A stretch of 9,218 nt of DNA. Origin: Trueperaceae bacterium (lineage in GTDB: Bacteria; Deinococcota; Deinococci; Deinococcales; Trueperaceae). The position numbers and the translations under genes were made by a program. Location: NCBI GenBank assembly GCA_003567075.1, contig PXAU01000061.1, positions 1 through 9,218 of the forward strand, written 5' to 3'. Shown here piece after piece: positions 1-6,766 of the stretch; the stretch's first letter is position 1, and the number at the start of each line of letters is the position of its first letter. The notes below the pieces were generated by a model. The model saw only the letters and a program-made list of their open reading frames with translations, was not told the origin of the DNA and did no database searches.

Positions 1-780
1 GGCGAGATCATCCGCGGTATCGAGACCGTGACCGAGGAACGCGGTCTGCACATGGTGGTCGCCAGCGGCCATGCCCGCGAAGACGCCGAGCGCAGCGCCT
101 TCGACTTCCTCACGGAACGACGCACCGACGCGCTCATCGTCCAAGCCGACGCCGCCCACGACGACGACCTGGTGACGTGGATCGGCGAGAGCGAGCTCCC
201 GGTGATCGTCATCGGGCGCCACATCCCCGCGGTCGCCGAGCGCTGCGTCTACCTCGACAACGTCGCCGGCGGCGCGCTGGCAACGCGCCACCTGCTGGAG
301 CGCGGGCACCGCCGCATCGCCCACATCGCCGGCCTCATGCGCCTCGCCGACGCCAGCGAGCGCTACGCCGGCTACCGCCACGCGCTGGCCGAGCACGGCC
401 TTCGCTTCGACGAAACCCTCGTCGCCGAAGGCGGGTTCGTCGAGGAGGGTGGTTACCGCGCCATGCAGTTGCTCCTTCAACGCGATCCCGACTTCACCGC
501 CGTGTTCGCCGCCAACGATCAATCCGCCGCCGGCGCGCTCAAGGCACTCCGCGATGCCGGCCGGCACGTACCCGAGGACATCTCGCTCGTCGGTTTCGAC
601 GACCTGATCATCGCGCACTACCTCTATCCCGCCCTGACCACGGTGCGCCAACCCTTCGCCGAGATGGGCCAGGCCGCGGCCCGGCTCGCCCTCGCAGCGC
701 TCGGCGTCGACGAGCAGAAGGAGGTGACACGTCGGTTCGACCCCGTGCTGGTCCAACGTGACTCCGTAGCCGCCCTCTGA
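1..780 (+). CDS. LacI-family transcriptional repressor, 5'-truncated (effector-binding domain)
   Basis: The reading frame is open from base 1 and gives 259 residues before the TGA at 778-780. The start and the N-terminal helix-turn-helix lie outside the window, so this is the periplasmic-binding-protein-like effector domain of a LacI/GalR regulator. The GTG at 28 is an internal valine, not a start. Visible family motifs are LDNVAGG followed by a GHRRIAHIAG segment near residues 85-110, then FAANDQSAAG, VPEDISLVGFDD and a C-terminal LTTVRQPFAEMGQ. In this family the aspartate of the ANDQ motif and nearby residues contact the sugar effector. The gene is 36 bases upstream of the sugar-binding protein in the same direction, with no convincing promoter between them. 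It is therefore probably the local repressor, co-transcribed with and controlling the operon. Family assignment is firm; effector and operator are unknown. Confidence 0.95.
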   Translation, partial: GEIIRGIETVTEERGLHMVVASGHAREDAERSAFDFLTERRTDALIVQADAAHDDDLVTWIGESELPVIVIGRHIPAVAERCVYLDNVAGGALATRHLLERGHRRIAHIAGLMRLADASERYAGYRHALAEHGLRFDETLVAEGGFVEEGGYRAMQLLLQRDPDFTAVFAANDQSAAGALKALRDAGRHVPEDISLVGFDDLIIAHYLYPALTTVRQPFAEMGQAAARLALAALGVDEQKEVTRRFDPVLVQRDSVAAL

Positions 781-799
781 TGACTCGCCCACACCTCGC

Positions 800-811
800 T
801 CCCGAAAGGGG
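800..811 (+). promoter_or_regulatory. Small GNRA-type hairpin holding the Shine-Dalgarno of the binding-protein gene
   Basis: TCCC (800-803) can pair with GGGG (808-811), one pair being G-T, around a GAAA loop. The GGGGA ribosome-binding core ends about four bases before the ATG at 817. The stem is only four pairs, so it would be marginal alone, though GAAA is a stable tetraloop class in RNA. The core CGAAAGG recurs upstream of the second permease (3092-3098) and of the exported glycosidase (4053-4059), so it may simply be the preferred ribosome-binding context of this genome. Confidence 0.35.
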
Positions 812-816
812 AACGC

Positions 817-2058
817 ATGAAGAAGATCCTGGCCCTCGCCCTCGCCGCCAGCCTGCTCGCAGGCGCAGCCCTCGCCAACACGACCATCACCATCGGCTTC
901 TTCGACGATTTCGAGAGCCACCTCAACAACGTGCTGCCGCAGTTCCAAGAGCTCTACCCTGACGTCACCGTCGAGACCCGCATGCTCGGCTTCGGCGACC
1001 ACCACGACCTGCTCGTCACCAATCTCGCGACCGGCACGGGTGCCCCCGATGTGGTCGTCCTGGAACTCGGGTTCATCGCCCGCTTCGTCGCCGAGGGCGG
1101 CCTGAAGGACCTCAGCGAGGCGCCCTTCAACGCCGATGAGTACGAAGACCTCTTCGTCGATTACGCCTGGGCGCAAGGCCGCACCCCAGACGGCCGCCAA
1201 GTGGCGATCCCCACCGACATCGCCCCCGGCACCATGTTCTACCGGCGCGACCACCTCGAGGCGAGTGGTTGGACGATCGAAGAGGTCACCGAGAGCTTCG
1301 ACAGCTTCATCGAGTACGGACGCGAGCTCCAGGGGCACGGCGTGTTCCTCATCGCCGACGCCGGCTCGGTCGCCGAAGCCTTGATCCGCGCCAACGTCCC
1401 CGCCGGCGACGGCATCTACTTCGACGCCGACGGCGTCCCACAGCTCAACAGCGAGCGCTTCCTCGAGGCCGCGCGCATGGCCCAGATCGTCCGCGAGGAA
1501 GGCCTGGACGCCCAGATCGGCGCCTGGTCGAGCGAGTGGTTTGAGGCGTTCAGCCAAGGCACGACCGCCGTCGAGCTCTCCGGCGCATGGCTGCAAGGCC
1601 ACCTGCAGAACTGGATGGCCCCCGAGACCAGCGGTCTGTGGGGCGCCTCCGAGATGCCGGGCAACACCCTCGTGAGTTGGGGCGGCTCCTTCTGGGCGAT
1701 CCCCGGTCAGACGCCGGAAGCGAACCTCGAAGCGGCCTGGAACCTCGTCCGCTTCCTGACGACGGAGCCAGAGATCCAACTCGCGGCGTTCCGCACCATG
1801 AACGCCTTCCCCGCGATGCCCGCCACGTACGACGATCCCATGTTCGAGGAAGAGCTCGAGTTCCTCGCCGGCCAGCCCGCCCGCCTCCTCTGGGCGAGCA
1901 TCGCCGAGCGCATCCCCGGCGTCCTCACCTTCGCTGGCGACATGATCGCCGAGGAGATCTTCGGCTCCGCCATGGGCGAGATCCTCAACGAGGGCCGCGA
2001 CGTCCAGGCTGCGCTCGACGAAGCGCAGATGCTGGTCGAGCGGCGCGTCCGCCGCTGA
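817..2058 (+). CDS. CUT1-family ABC transporter sugar-binding protein (extracellular solute-binding family 1)
   Basis: This encodes a 413-residue exported receptor that captures a sugar or oligosaccharide and delivers it to the two permeases encoded next. The signal peptide starts MKKILALALA and has an ALA cleavage site at residues 18-20, so the mature protein would begin at Asn21. There is no lipobox cysteine, so it should be free in a periplasm-like space. The mature part opens with a beta strand (TITIGFF) and an NNVLPQFQELYPDVTVE segment (37-53), then GAPDVVVLE (75-83), typical of family 1 binding proteins. Further family features are a central GAWLQG (256-261), WGGSFWAIPG (288-297) and an AAWNLVRFLTTEPE segment (306-319). 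The start is supported by AAAGGGGA ending four bases before the ATG. Length is usual for the family. The ligand cannot be read from sequence, but the neighbouring glycosidases suggest an oligosaccharide, perhaps a beta-glucoside. Confidence 0.95.
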   Translation: MKKILALALAASLLAGAALANTTITIGFFDDFESHLNNVLPQFQELYPDVTVETRMLGFGDHHDLLVTNLATGTGAPDVVVLELGFIARFVAEGGLKDLSEAPFNADEYEDLFVDYAWAQGRTPDGRQVAIPTDIAPGTMFYRRDHLEASGWTIEEVTESFDSFIEYGRELQGHGVFLIADAGSVAEALIRANVPAGDGIYFDADGVPQLNSERFLEAARMAQIVREEGLDAQIGAWSSEWFEAFSQGTTAVELSGAWLQGHLQNWMAPETSGLWGASEMPGNTLVSWGGSFWAIPGQTPEANLEAAWNLVRFLTTEPEIQLAAFRTMNAFPAMPATYDDPMFEEELEFLAGQPARLLWASIAERIPGVLTFAGDMIAEEIFGSAMGEILNEGRDVQAALDEAQMLVERRVRR

Positions 2059-2076
2059 CCCGACGCCTCTTGACGA

Positions 2077-2106
2077 CCGTGGGGAACGCGAATGCGTTCC
2101 CCACGG
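2077..2106 (+). promoter_or_regulatory. Perfect 13-bp intercistronic stem-loop between binding-protein and permease genes
   Basis: CCGTGGGGAACGC (2077-2089) and GCGTTCCCCACGG (2094-2106) are perfectly complementary around a GAAT loop. It lies 18 bases after the binding-protein stop and 14 before the first permease start. No T-run follows, so it is not a standard intrinsic terminator. Known parallels, such as the malE-malF gap of enteric bacteria, use such structures to protect the upstream message from 3' exonuclease decay so that binding protein exceeds permease. That role is inferred here. A DNA operator is a second possibility, but the dyad centre is AA, not the CG usual for LacI-family sites. 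A weak G-A-G-G-T ribosome-binding site for the permease (2110-2114) lies just outside the stem. Confidence 0.75.
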
Positions 2107-2120
2107 AACGAGGTCCCACC

Positions 2121-3107
2121 ATGGCAAGAACCACGACCTCAACACCGCAGCTCAGTTGGAACATACGCCTCAACAAGCTCCAGCGGCGCGTGGCTCCGTA
2201 TGTGTTCATCAGCCCGTTCTTCATCTTGTTCGCCGTCTTCGGCCTCTTCCCGATCGTCTTCTCGATGTACTTATCACTGCAGGAGTGGAACCCGATCCAG
2301 GGCCTCGGCACGATGCGCTACATCGGCCTGGAGAACTACACCTGGCTGATGGGCGACCCCTGGTTCTGGCGCTCGATCACCAACACCCTCTGGATCGCCT
2401 TCGCCAGCGGCATCCCGCAGCACCTGGTGGCGATCCCGCTGGCGTTCGCGCTCTCGCGCGGCATCCAGAGCTTCCGCCACCCCCTCACCGCCGCCTACTT
2501 CCTGCCCTACATCACCTCGGCGGTGGCCATCGCACTCGTGTTCCAGACGATCTTCGGCACCCAGTTCGGCGTCCTCAACCAGACGCTCCAGTACCTTGCC
2601 ACCGCACCGTGGAGCGCCTGGCTCTTCGGCGGTCTCGCCGACAGCCTGCCGGTGAACTGGCTCGGGCGCGCACCCAACATCAAGCCCGCCATCTCCCTGC
2701 TCGTGTGGTGGCAGTTCTTCGGCTTCAACGTGGTGCTCTACGCCGCTGGCTTGGCCACCATCCCGAAGGACTACTACGAGGCTGCCCAGATCGATGGCGC
2801 CAGCGGACGCCAGAGCTTCTTCCACATCACCCTGCCGCTGCTGCGCCCCATGATCTTCTTCGCCGTCACCTTCACCATCATCGGTAACCTCCAGCTCTTC
2901 GACCAACCCTTCATCCTCACCGACGGCACCGGCGGCACCGGTCAGGCGGGCATGACCGTGGCGATGTACCTGTACCGCACCGGCTTCGAGTGGCTTGAAA
3001 TGGGTACGGCCGCGGCGATCTCGTGGCTGCTCTTCCTGCTCATCGGCACGCTGACGGTCATCCACTTCTTCTTCTTCGGCCGCTCCGGCCTCGAAAGGAG
3101 GGACTGA
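2121..3107 (+). CDS. CUT1-family ABC sugar transporter permease, MalF-like
   Basis: This encodes a 328-residue inner-membrane subunit that forms half of the translocation channel. After a polar tail (1-24), the first membrane segment runs about 26-50 (APYVFISPFFILFAVFGLFP), as usual for the first permease of CUT1 operons. More hydrophobic segments follow near 91-111, 122-145, 188-212, 244-262 and 296-320. The EAA loop that docks on the ATPase is clear: EAAQIDGA from Glu220 to Ala227, continuing to ITLP at 236-239. The external stretch between about 150 and 190 (around LATAPWSAWLFGG) looks longer than in typical relatives. The ATG at 2121 is preceded by GAGGT at six bases. The stop overlaps the start of the second permease by one base, so the two are probably translationally coupled. 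The specific substrate cannot be assigned. Confidence 0.96.
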   Translation: MARTTTSTPQLSWNIRLNKLQRRVAPYVFISPFFILFAVFGLFPIVFSMYLSLQEWNPIQGLGTMRYIGLENYTWLMGDPWFWRSITNTLWIAFASGIPQHLVAIPLAFALSRGIQSFRHPLTAAYFLPYITSAVAIALVFQTIFGTQFGVLNQTLQYLATAPWSAWLFGGLADSLPVNWLGRAPNIKPAISLLVWWQFFGFNVVLYAAGLATIPKDYYEAAQIDGASGRQSFFHITLPLLRPMIFFAVTFTIIGNLQLFDQPFILTDGTGGTGQAGMTVAMYLYRTGFEWLEMGTAAAISWLLFLLIGTLTVIHFFFFGRSGLERRD

Positions 3108-3982
3108 TGAGCCTTCCGGCCTCGACCCTTCGAAGCGCCAAGCGCGACGAACGCTCTGGCCGCAGCCCGGTGGGCCAGTTCTTCCTCTACCTTGCGCTGA
3201 TCGCGCTCGCGCTCCTGACGCTGTTCCCCTTCTACTGGATGTTCGTGCTCTCGACGCACTCGCAGTCGGCGATCTTCTCCGCCCCGCCGCCGCTCTGGTT
3301 CGGCGAGTTCCTGGAGCGCAACTTCACCGCACTGCAGGCGCGCCTGCCGATCCTGCGCAACATCTGGAACAGCCTCTACATCGCGCTCATGGCGACGGTC
3401 GCGACCATGTTCTTCGCCAGCCTCGCAGGCTTCGCCTTCGCGATGTACGACTTCCGCTTCAAGCGTCCGCTCTTCGCCTTCGTCATCGGATCCTTGATGA
3501 TCCCGCCGCTCCTGGGCATCATCCCCTACTACCTGATCATCCAGTTCCTCGGTTGGCTCGACACGCCACGGGCGATCTGGGTGCCAGGCATGGCGGGCGC
3601 GTTCGGCATCTTCCTCATGCGCCAGTACGTCGCCTCGAGCATGCCGCGCGAGCTCATGGACGCCGGCCGGATCGATGGTGCCAGCGAGTTCCGCATCTAC
3701 TGGAACATCGCCCTCCCGATCATCCGTCCCGGCCTCGCGACGCTGGGGATGCTCACCTTCATCGGTCAATGGAACAACTTCCTCGGGCCCCTCGTGGTGC
3801 TCAGCTCGCGTGAGAACTACACCATCCCGGTGGCGCTCCGCACCCTCCAGGGCCAGGCCGCAACCGATTGGGGTGCGGTGCTCACCGGCACGGCGCTGGC
3901 GGTGCTGCCGCTCCTCATCATCTTCGTGCTCGCCTCACGCCAGGTGATCGAGGGCCTGGTGGCGGGCTCCGTCAAAGGCTGA
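3107..3982 (+). CDS. CUT1-family ABC sugar transporter permease, MalG-like
   Basis: This encodes the 291-residue second channel subunit, partner of the MalF-like protein just upstream. The start is the ATG overlapping the previous TGA (TGATG), supported by a near-perfect ribosome-binding site AAGGAGG at 3095-3101. Residues 1-22 are cytoplasmic. Hydrophobic segments lie near 23-48, 89-113, 122-148, 155-170, 206-222 and 258-282. The MalG-type EAA loop runs from Glu182 (ELMDAGRIDGA) to ALP at 202-204. Other family hallmarks are a SLAGFAFA segment (105-112), the IPPLLGIIPYYL stretch (132-143), QWNNFLGPL (221-229) and a short C-terminal GLVAGSVKG tail. Length is normal. No ATP-binding subunit follows. 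In several bacterial groups CUT1 systems share one multipurpose MsmK/MalK-type ATPase, and that is the likely arrangement here. Confidence 0.96.
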   Translation: MSLPASTLRSAKRDERSGRSPVGQFFLYLALIALALLTLFPFYWMFVLSTHSQSAIFSAPPPLWFGEFLERNFTALQARLPILRNIWNSLYIALMATVATMFFASLAGFAFAMYDFRFKRPLFAFVIGSLMIPPLLGIIPYYLIIQFLGWLDTPRAIWVPGMAGAFGIFLMRQYVASSMPRELMDAGRIDGASEFRIYWNIALPIIRPGLATLGMLTFIGQWNNFLGPLVVLSSRENYTIPVALRTLQGQAATDWGAVLTGTALAVLPLLIIFVLASRQVIEGLVAGSVKG

Positions 3983-4000
3983 GCGACAGAGCCCGAGGAG

Positions 4001-4030
4001 GCGGCGTCGCGCGGCTGCGTGCGACGCCGC
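4001..4030 (+). promoter_or_regulatory. GC-rich intercistronic stem-loop between permease and glycosidase genes
   Basis: GCGGCGTCGC (4001-4010) is the exact reverse complement of GCGACGCCGC (4021-4030). The pairing can continue inward through a G-T, a C-G and a G-C pair to a four-base GCTG loop, giving about 13 pairs. It sits in the 82-base gap after the second permease, 34 bases before the next ATG. There is no T-run after it, so a simple intrinsic terminator is unlikely. Partial attenuation or an mRNA processing or stability barrier fits better. That role is inferred; the structure itself is plain in the sequence. Confidence 0.7.
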
Positions 4031-4064
4031 GCCGCTGCCAGCGACCTCACGCCGAAAGGACGAC

Positions 4065-5366
4065 ATGACCGCCGACCGTCACCGCGACAGCACGCGCAGG
4101 CAGCAGCGCCCGACGCTGCGTCGCAGCCTCCTCGCGACGCTGCTCGGCGCTGCCCTCTCGCTTCCGGCCCTGGCAGCCGGGCTCACGCTCCGTATCGCAG
4201 AGCCGCTCGAGCCGATCCCAGCAGGCTCGATCACCGGCTTCAACGTCACCGCCGCCTCCCCGGTCGTGCTCAACCTCGACGCCTGGGCGGCGATCGACAT
4301 CGAGTCCCTGCGCTTCCCGCCCGGCAACGACGCCGACGACCACGAACTCACGCCCGACAGGCTGCGCGCCTTCGCCCAGACCTGGCAGCTGCTCGGCGAG
4401 CCCGACGTGCACCTGGTGACGAACTTCTTCGCGGGCCCCGAGCACGCGGTCGCGGCCGCCCGTACGCTGCAGGAGCTCGGCATCACGCCGCGCTGGTGGG
4501 CGATCGGCAACGAGCCCGACCTCTACCCGCGCAACCGCATGGACCCCTCCTGGACCGCCGAGGTGTACTGCGAGCGCTTCCGAGAGGTGCGCTCGGCACT
4601 CGAGGCGGAGCTGGGCGAGGTCCGCACGAGCGGCCCGGCCGTGTCGGGCTCCCGCCCGAGCGGCATGGACTACCTACGCGAGATCATCGGGCTCTGTGGC
4701 GACGTCATCGACCTCCTCACGTGGCACGTCTACCCCACCGACGGCACCGCGGGCGACGAGCACGCACTGGCCACCTCCCGCCTGCTGGGCGACGAGATCG
4801 CCACGGTGCGCAGTTGGCTCGCCGATCCGATGGTCAACCCGCTCGGGCACGAGCGCACGGTCGAGATCGGCGTCACCGAGTTCGGCCTGTCGTGGCGCAC
4901 TGCGACCTTCCGCCATCTCGAGGACATGATCGCTGCGCTGTGGTTGGCCGAGACGCTCGGGCAGCTCGCCAGCCATGGCGTCGACCTGGGCCAGTACTTC
5001 GCGCTGCAAGGCCTCGGCGGCCACGGCCTCATCGACCGGAGCGGCTGGGTCCGGCCGACGTACCATGTGTACGCGATGCTCGCCGGCTTCGGCGGCCATG
5101 CTCACCGGGTCGAGGGCGGCGACGAGCGCCTCGGTGCGTACGCAGCCGACGACGGCGCCGCCGTGCGCGTGCTGCTCGTCAACCGCTCGCTCGAGGCGAT
5201 CGACGTGCGGCTCGAGGGCGACGCGCTCGGGACCGACCTCGTGGTGCGTACGCTGGACGACGTCGTCTTCGACGAGGACGCCGGCCCACGAACCTCGCGT
5301 CAGCCGTCGACCGCCACCGTGCACGTGCCCGCCCGTGCGCTGGTGGTGATCACCAGCGGGCGTTGA
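4065..5366 (+). CDS. Exported clan GH-A glycoside hydrolase, family uncertain
   Basis: This encodes a 433-residue protein with a basic N-terminus ending in an RR pair (19-20). A hydrophobic stretch follows (LLATLLGAALSLPALAAG, 22-39), an export signal that could use Sec or, given LRRSLL, Tat. The body looks like a retaining (beta/alpha)8 glycosidase of clan GH-A. It has an RFPPG motif (83-87, resembling RFPGG of GH51/GH39-type enzymes) and IGNEPDLY (147-154), with Glu150 as likely acid/base. TWHVYP (219-224) and GVTEFG (269-274) follow, with Glu272 as likely nucleophile. A small beta-rich C-terminal domain starts near 345 (YAADDGAAVRVLLVNRS, 359-375), as in GH30, GH39, GH51 and GH79 proteins. 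The ribosome-binding site GAAAGGA ends four bases before the ATG. It lies 50 bases upstream of GH1, so it may trim a glycoside outside the cell before import. Substrate and exact family are not determined. Confidence 0.8.
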   Translation: MTADRHRDSTRRQQRPTLRRSLLATLLGAALSLPALAAGLTLRIAEPLEPIPAGSITGFNVTAASPVVLNLDAWAAIDIESLRFPPGNDADDHELTPDRLRAFAQTWQLLGEPDVHLVTNFFAGPEHAVAAARTLQELGITPRWWAIGNEPDLYPRNRMDPSWTAEVYCERFREVRSALEAELGEVRTSGPAVSGSRPSGMDYLREIIGLCGDVIDLLTWHVYPTDGTAGDEHALATSRLLGDEIATVRSWLADPMVNPLGHERTVEIGVTEFGLSWRTATFRHLEDMIAALWLAETLGQLASHGVDLGQYFALQGLGGHGLIDRSGWVRPTYHVYAMLAGFGGHAHRVEGGDERLGAYAADDGAAVRVLLVNRSLEAIDVRLEGDALGTDLVVRTLDDVVFDEDAGPRTSRQPSTATVHVPARALVVITSGR

Positions 5367-5416
5367 CCGGCCCCGGTGGCGTGGACTCGCCGGCTGGGGC
5401 GAACCGAGGAGCGACC

Positions 5417-6766
5417 ATGACCACCACCACGCCGCGCTTCCCCGCCGACTTCGTCTGGGGCGTGGCGACCGCCGCCTACCAGATCGAAGGGGCCGTGGAC
5501 GAGGACGGTCGCGGACCGTCCATCTGGGACACCTTCAGCGCGACCCCCGGCGCGATCGACGGGGGCGACACGGGAGCGGTCGCCTGCGATCACTACCACC
5601 GCTGGGCGGAGGACCTCGACCTGATGCAACGCCTCGGCGTCGACGCCTACCGCTTCAGCATCGCCTGGCCGCGCGTCATCCCGGCCGGCACCGGCTCGGT
5701 GAACCAGGCCGGACTCGACTTCTACGACCGCTTGGTGGACCGGCTACTGGAGCGCGGCATCGCGCCCTTCGCCACCCTCTACCACTGGGACCTGCCGCAA
5801 CCCCTCCAGGACGCCGGCGGCTGGCCCGAGCGCAGCATCGTCGACGCCTTCGTCGCGTACGCCGACGCCGTCACGCGCCGCCTCGGTGACCGGGTGGCCG
5901 CCTATGCCACCATGAACGAGCCGTGGTGTTCAGCGGTGCTCGGTTACGCGCTCGGTGAGCACGCGCCGGGCCTGCGCGAGCCCGCCCTCGCACCCCACGC
6001 TGCCCATCATCTCCTGCTCGCGCACGGTACGGCGCTGGAGGTCATGCGCGCCAACGCCCCCGGTGCGCAGCACGGCATCGTGCTCAACATCCACCCGGCA
6101 TACCCCGCGACCGATGCGCCGTCAGACATCGCCGCCGCGAGGCGCTTCGACGGCTTCTTCAACCGCTGGTTCCTCGACCCGCTCCTCGAGGGTCGCTACC
6201 CGAGCGACGTGTGGGAGGGCTACGGCGCCGCCGCCCCCGATGTGCGTGAGGGTGATCTCGAGACGATCGCGAGGCCGCTCGACTTCCTCGGCGTCAACTA
6301 CTACACCCGCATCATCGCCACGAGCGATCCCACCGTCCCGTGGCCCTCGGTGCGAGCAGTGCCCTTCGAGAGCACGCCAACGGACGTGGGCTGGGAGGTG
6401 TACCCGCAGGGGATGACCGAGCTCCTGCTGCGCCTCCAGCGCGAGTACGCGCCACCGCCCATGTACGTCACCGAGAACGGCGCGGCGTACGCCGACGTGC
6501 TCCACAACGGCACCGTGGACGACCCTCAGCGCATCGCCTATCTCGAGCAGCACGTGGCCGCCGTGCACGCGGCCATCGAGGGCGGTGCCGACGTACGCGG
6601 CTACTTCGCCTGGAGCTTGCTCGACAACTTCGAGTGGGCACGGGGGTACGCCAAGCGCTTCGGCCTCGTGTACGTCGACTACGAGACGCAAGCGCGCGTC
6701 CCCAAGCGCAGCGCGAGCTGGTACGCCGGCTTGATCGCGCGGCACCGCGGCGAGATCGATGACTGA
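5417..6766 (+). CDS. Glycoside hydrolase family 1 beta-glucosidase
   Basis: This encodes a 449-residue cytoplasmic retaining enzyme without a signal peptide, a normal full length for GH1. The family N-terminal signature is present (FVWGVATAAYQIEGA, residues 12-26). The acid/base is Glu168 in TMNEPW and the nucleophile is Glu353 in VTENG. Sugar-binding residues expected at the -1 site are visible: Gln22, His123 (YHWDLP), Asn167, and Trp399, Glu406 and Trp407 in the FAWSLLDNFEW segment. The start is set by GAGGAG at 5406-5411, five bases before the ATG, and by the signature close to the N-terminus. It would release monosaccharides from beta-glucosides or related oligosaccharides brought in by the transporter. 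GH1 also includes beta-galactosidases and beta-fucosidases, and many members accept several sugars, so beta-glucosidase is the default name rather than a proven specificity. Confidence 0.95.
   Translation: MTTTTPRFPADFVWGVATAAYQIEGAVDEDGRGPSIWDTFSATPGAIDGGDTGAVACDHYHRWAEDLDLMQRLGVDAYRFSIAWPRVIPAGTGSVNQAGLDFYDRLVDRLLERGIAPFATLYHWDLPQPLQDAGGWPERSIVDAFVAYADAVTRRLGDRVAAYATMNEPWCSAVLGYALGEHAPGLREPALAPHAAHHLLLAHGTALEVMRANAPGAQHGIVLNIHPAYPATDAPSDIAAARRFDGFFNRWFLDPLLEGRYPSDVWEGYGAAAPDVREGDLETIARPLDFLGVNYYTRIIATSDPTVPWPSVRAVPFESTPTDVGWEVYPQGMTELLLRLQREYAPPPMYVTENGAAYADVLHNGTVDDPQRIAYLEQHVAAVHAAIEGGADVRGYFAWSLLDNFEWARGYAKRFGLVYVDYETQARVPKRSASWYAGLIARHRGEIDD

Noticed and set aside
2077..2106. LacI-family operator
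   Set aside because: The dyad is centred on AA rather than CG and sits inside the operon, where an RNA role is more likely. It is not excluded.
2092..2349. ATG at 2092 preceded by GGGGAACGCGA, looking like a gene start
   Set aside because: The frame runs out of phase with the permease and gives a Ser/Arg-rich shadow. The GGGG belongs to the hairpin stem.
2274..3065. 263-codon open frame on the - strand
   Set aside because: It lies antisense within the first permease and is highly charged low-complexity sequence, a common artefact of high-GC codon bias.
3023..3106. Earlier in-frame start for the second permease
   Set aside because: The extra 28 residues overlap the first permease's last helix out of frame and are not permease-like. 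The ATG at 3107 has AAGGAGG just upstream.
4001..4030. Intrinsic transcription terminator
   Set aside because: The stem is strong but is followed by GC-rich sequence without a T-run, and co-directional genes of the same pathway continue after it.
4019..6766. A single 915-codon open frame covering the exported glycosidase gene and GH1
   Set aside because: Only its part from 5417 onward is real (GH1). The upstream part is Arg/Ala/Pro-rich shadow sequence in a different frame from the glycosidase, whose motifs, signal peptide and ribosome-binding site are clear.
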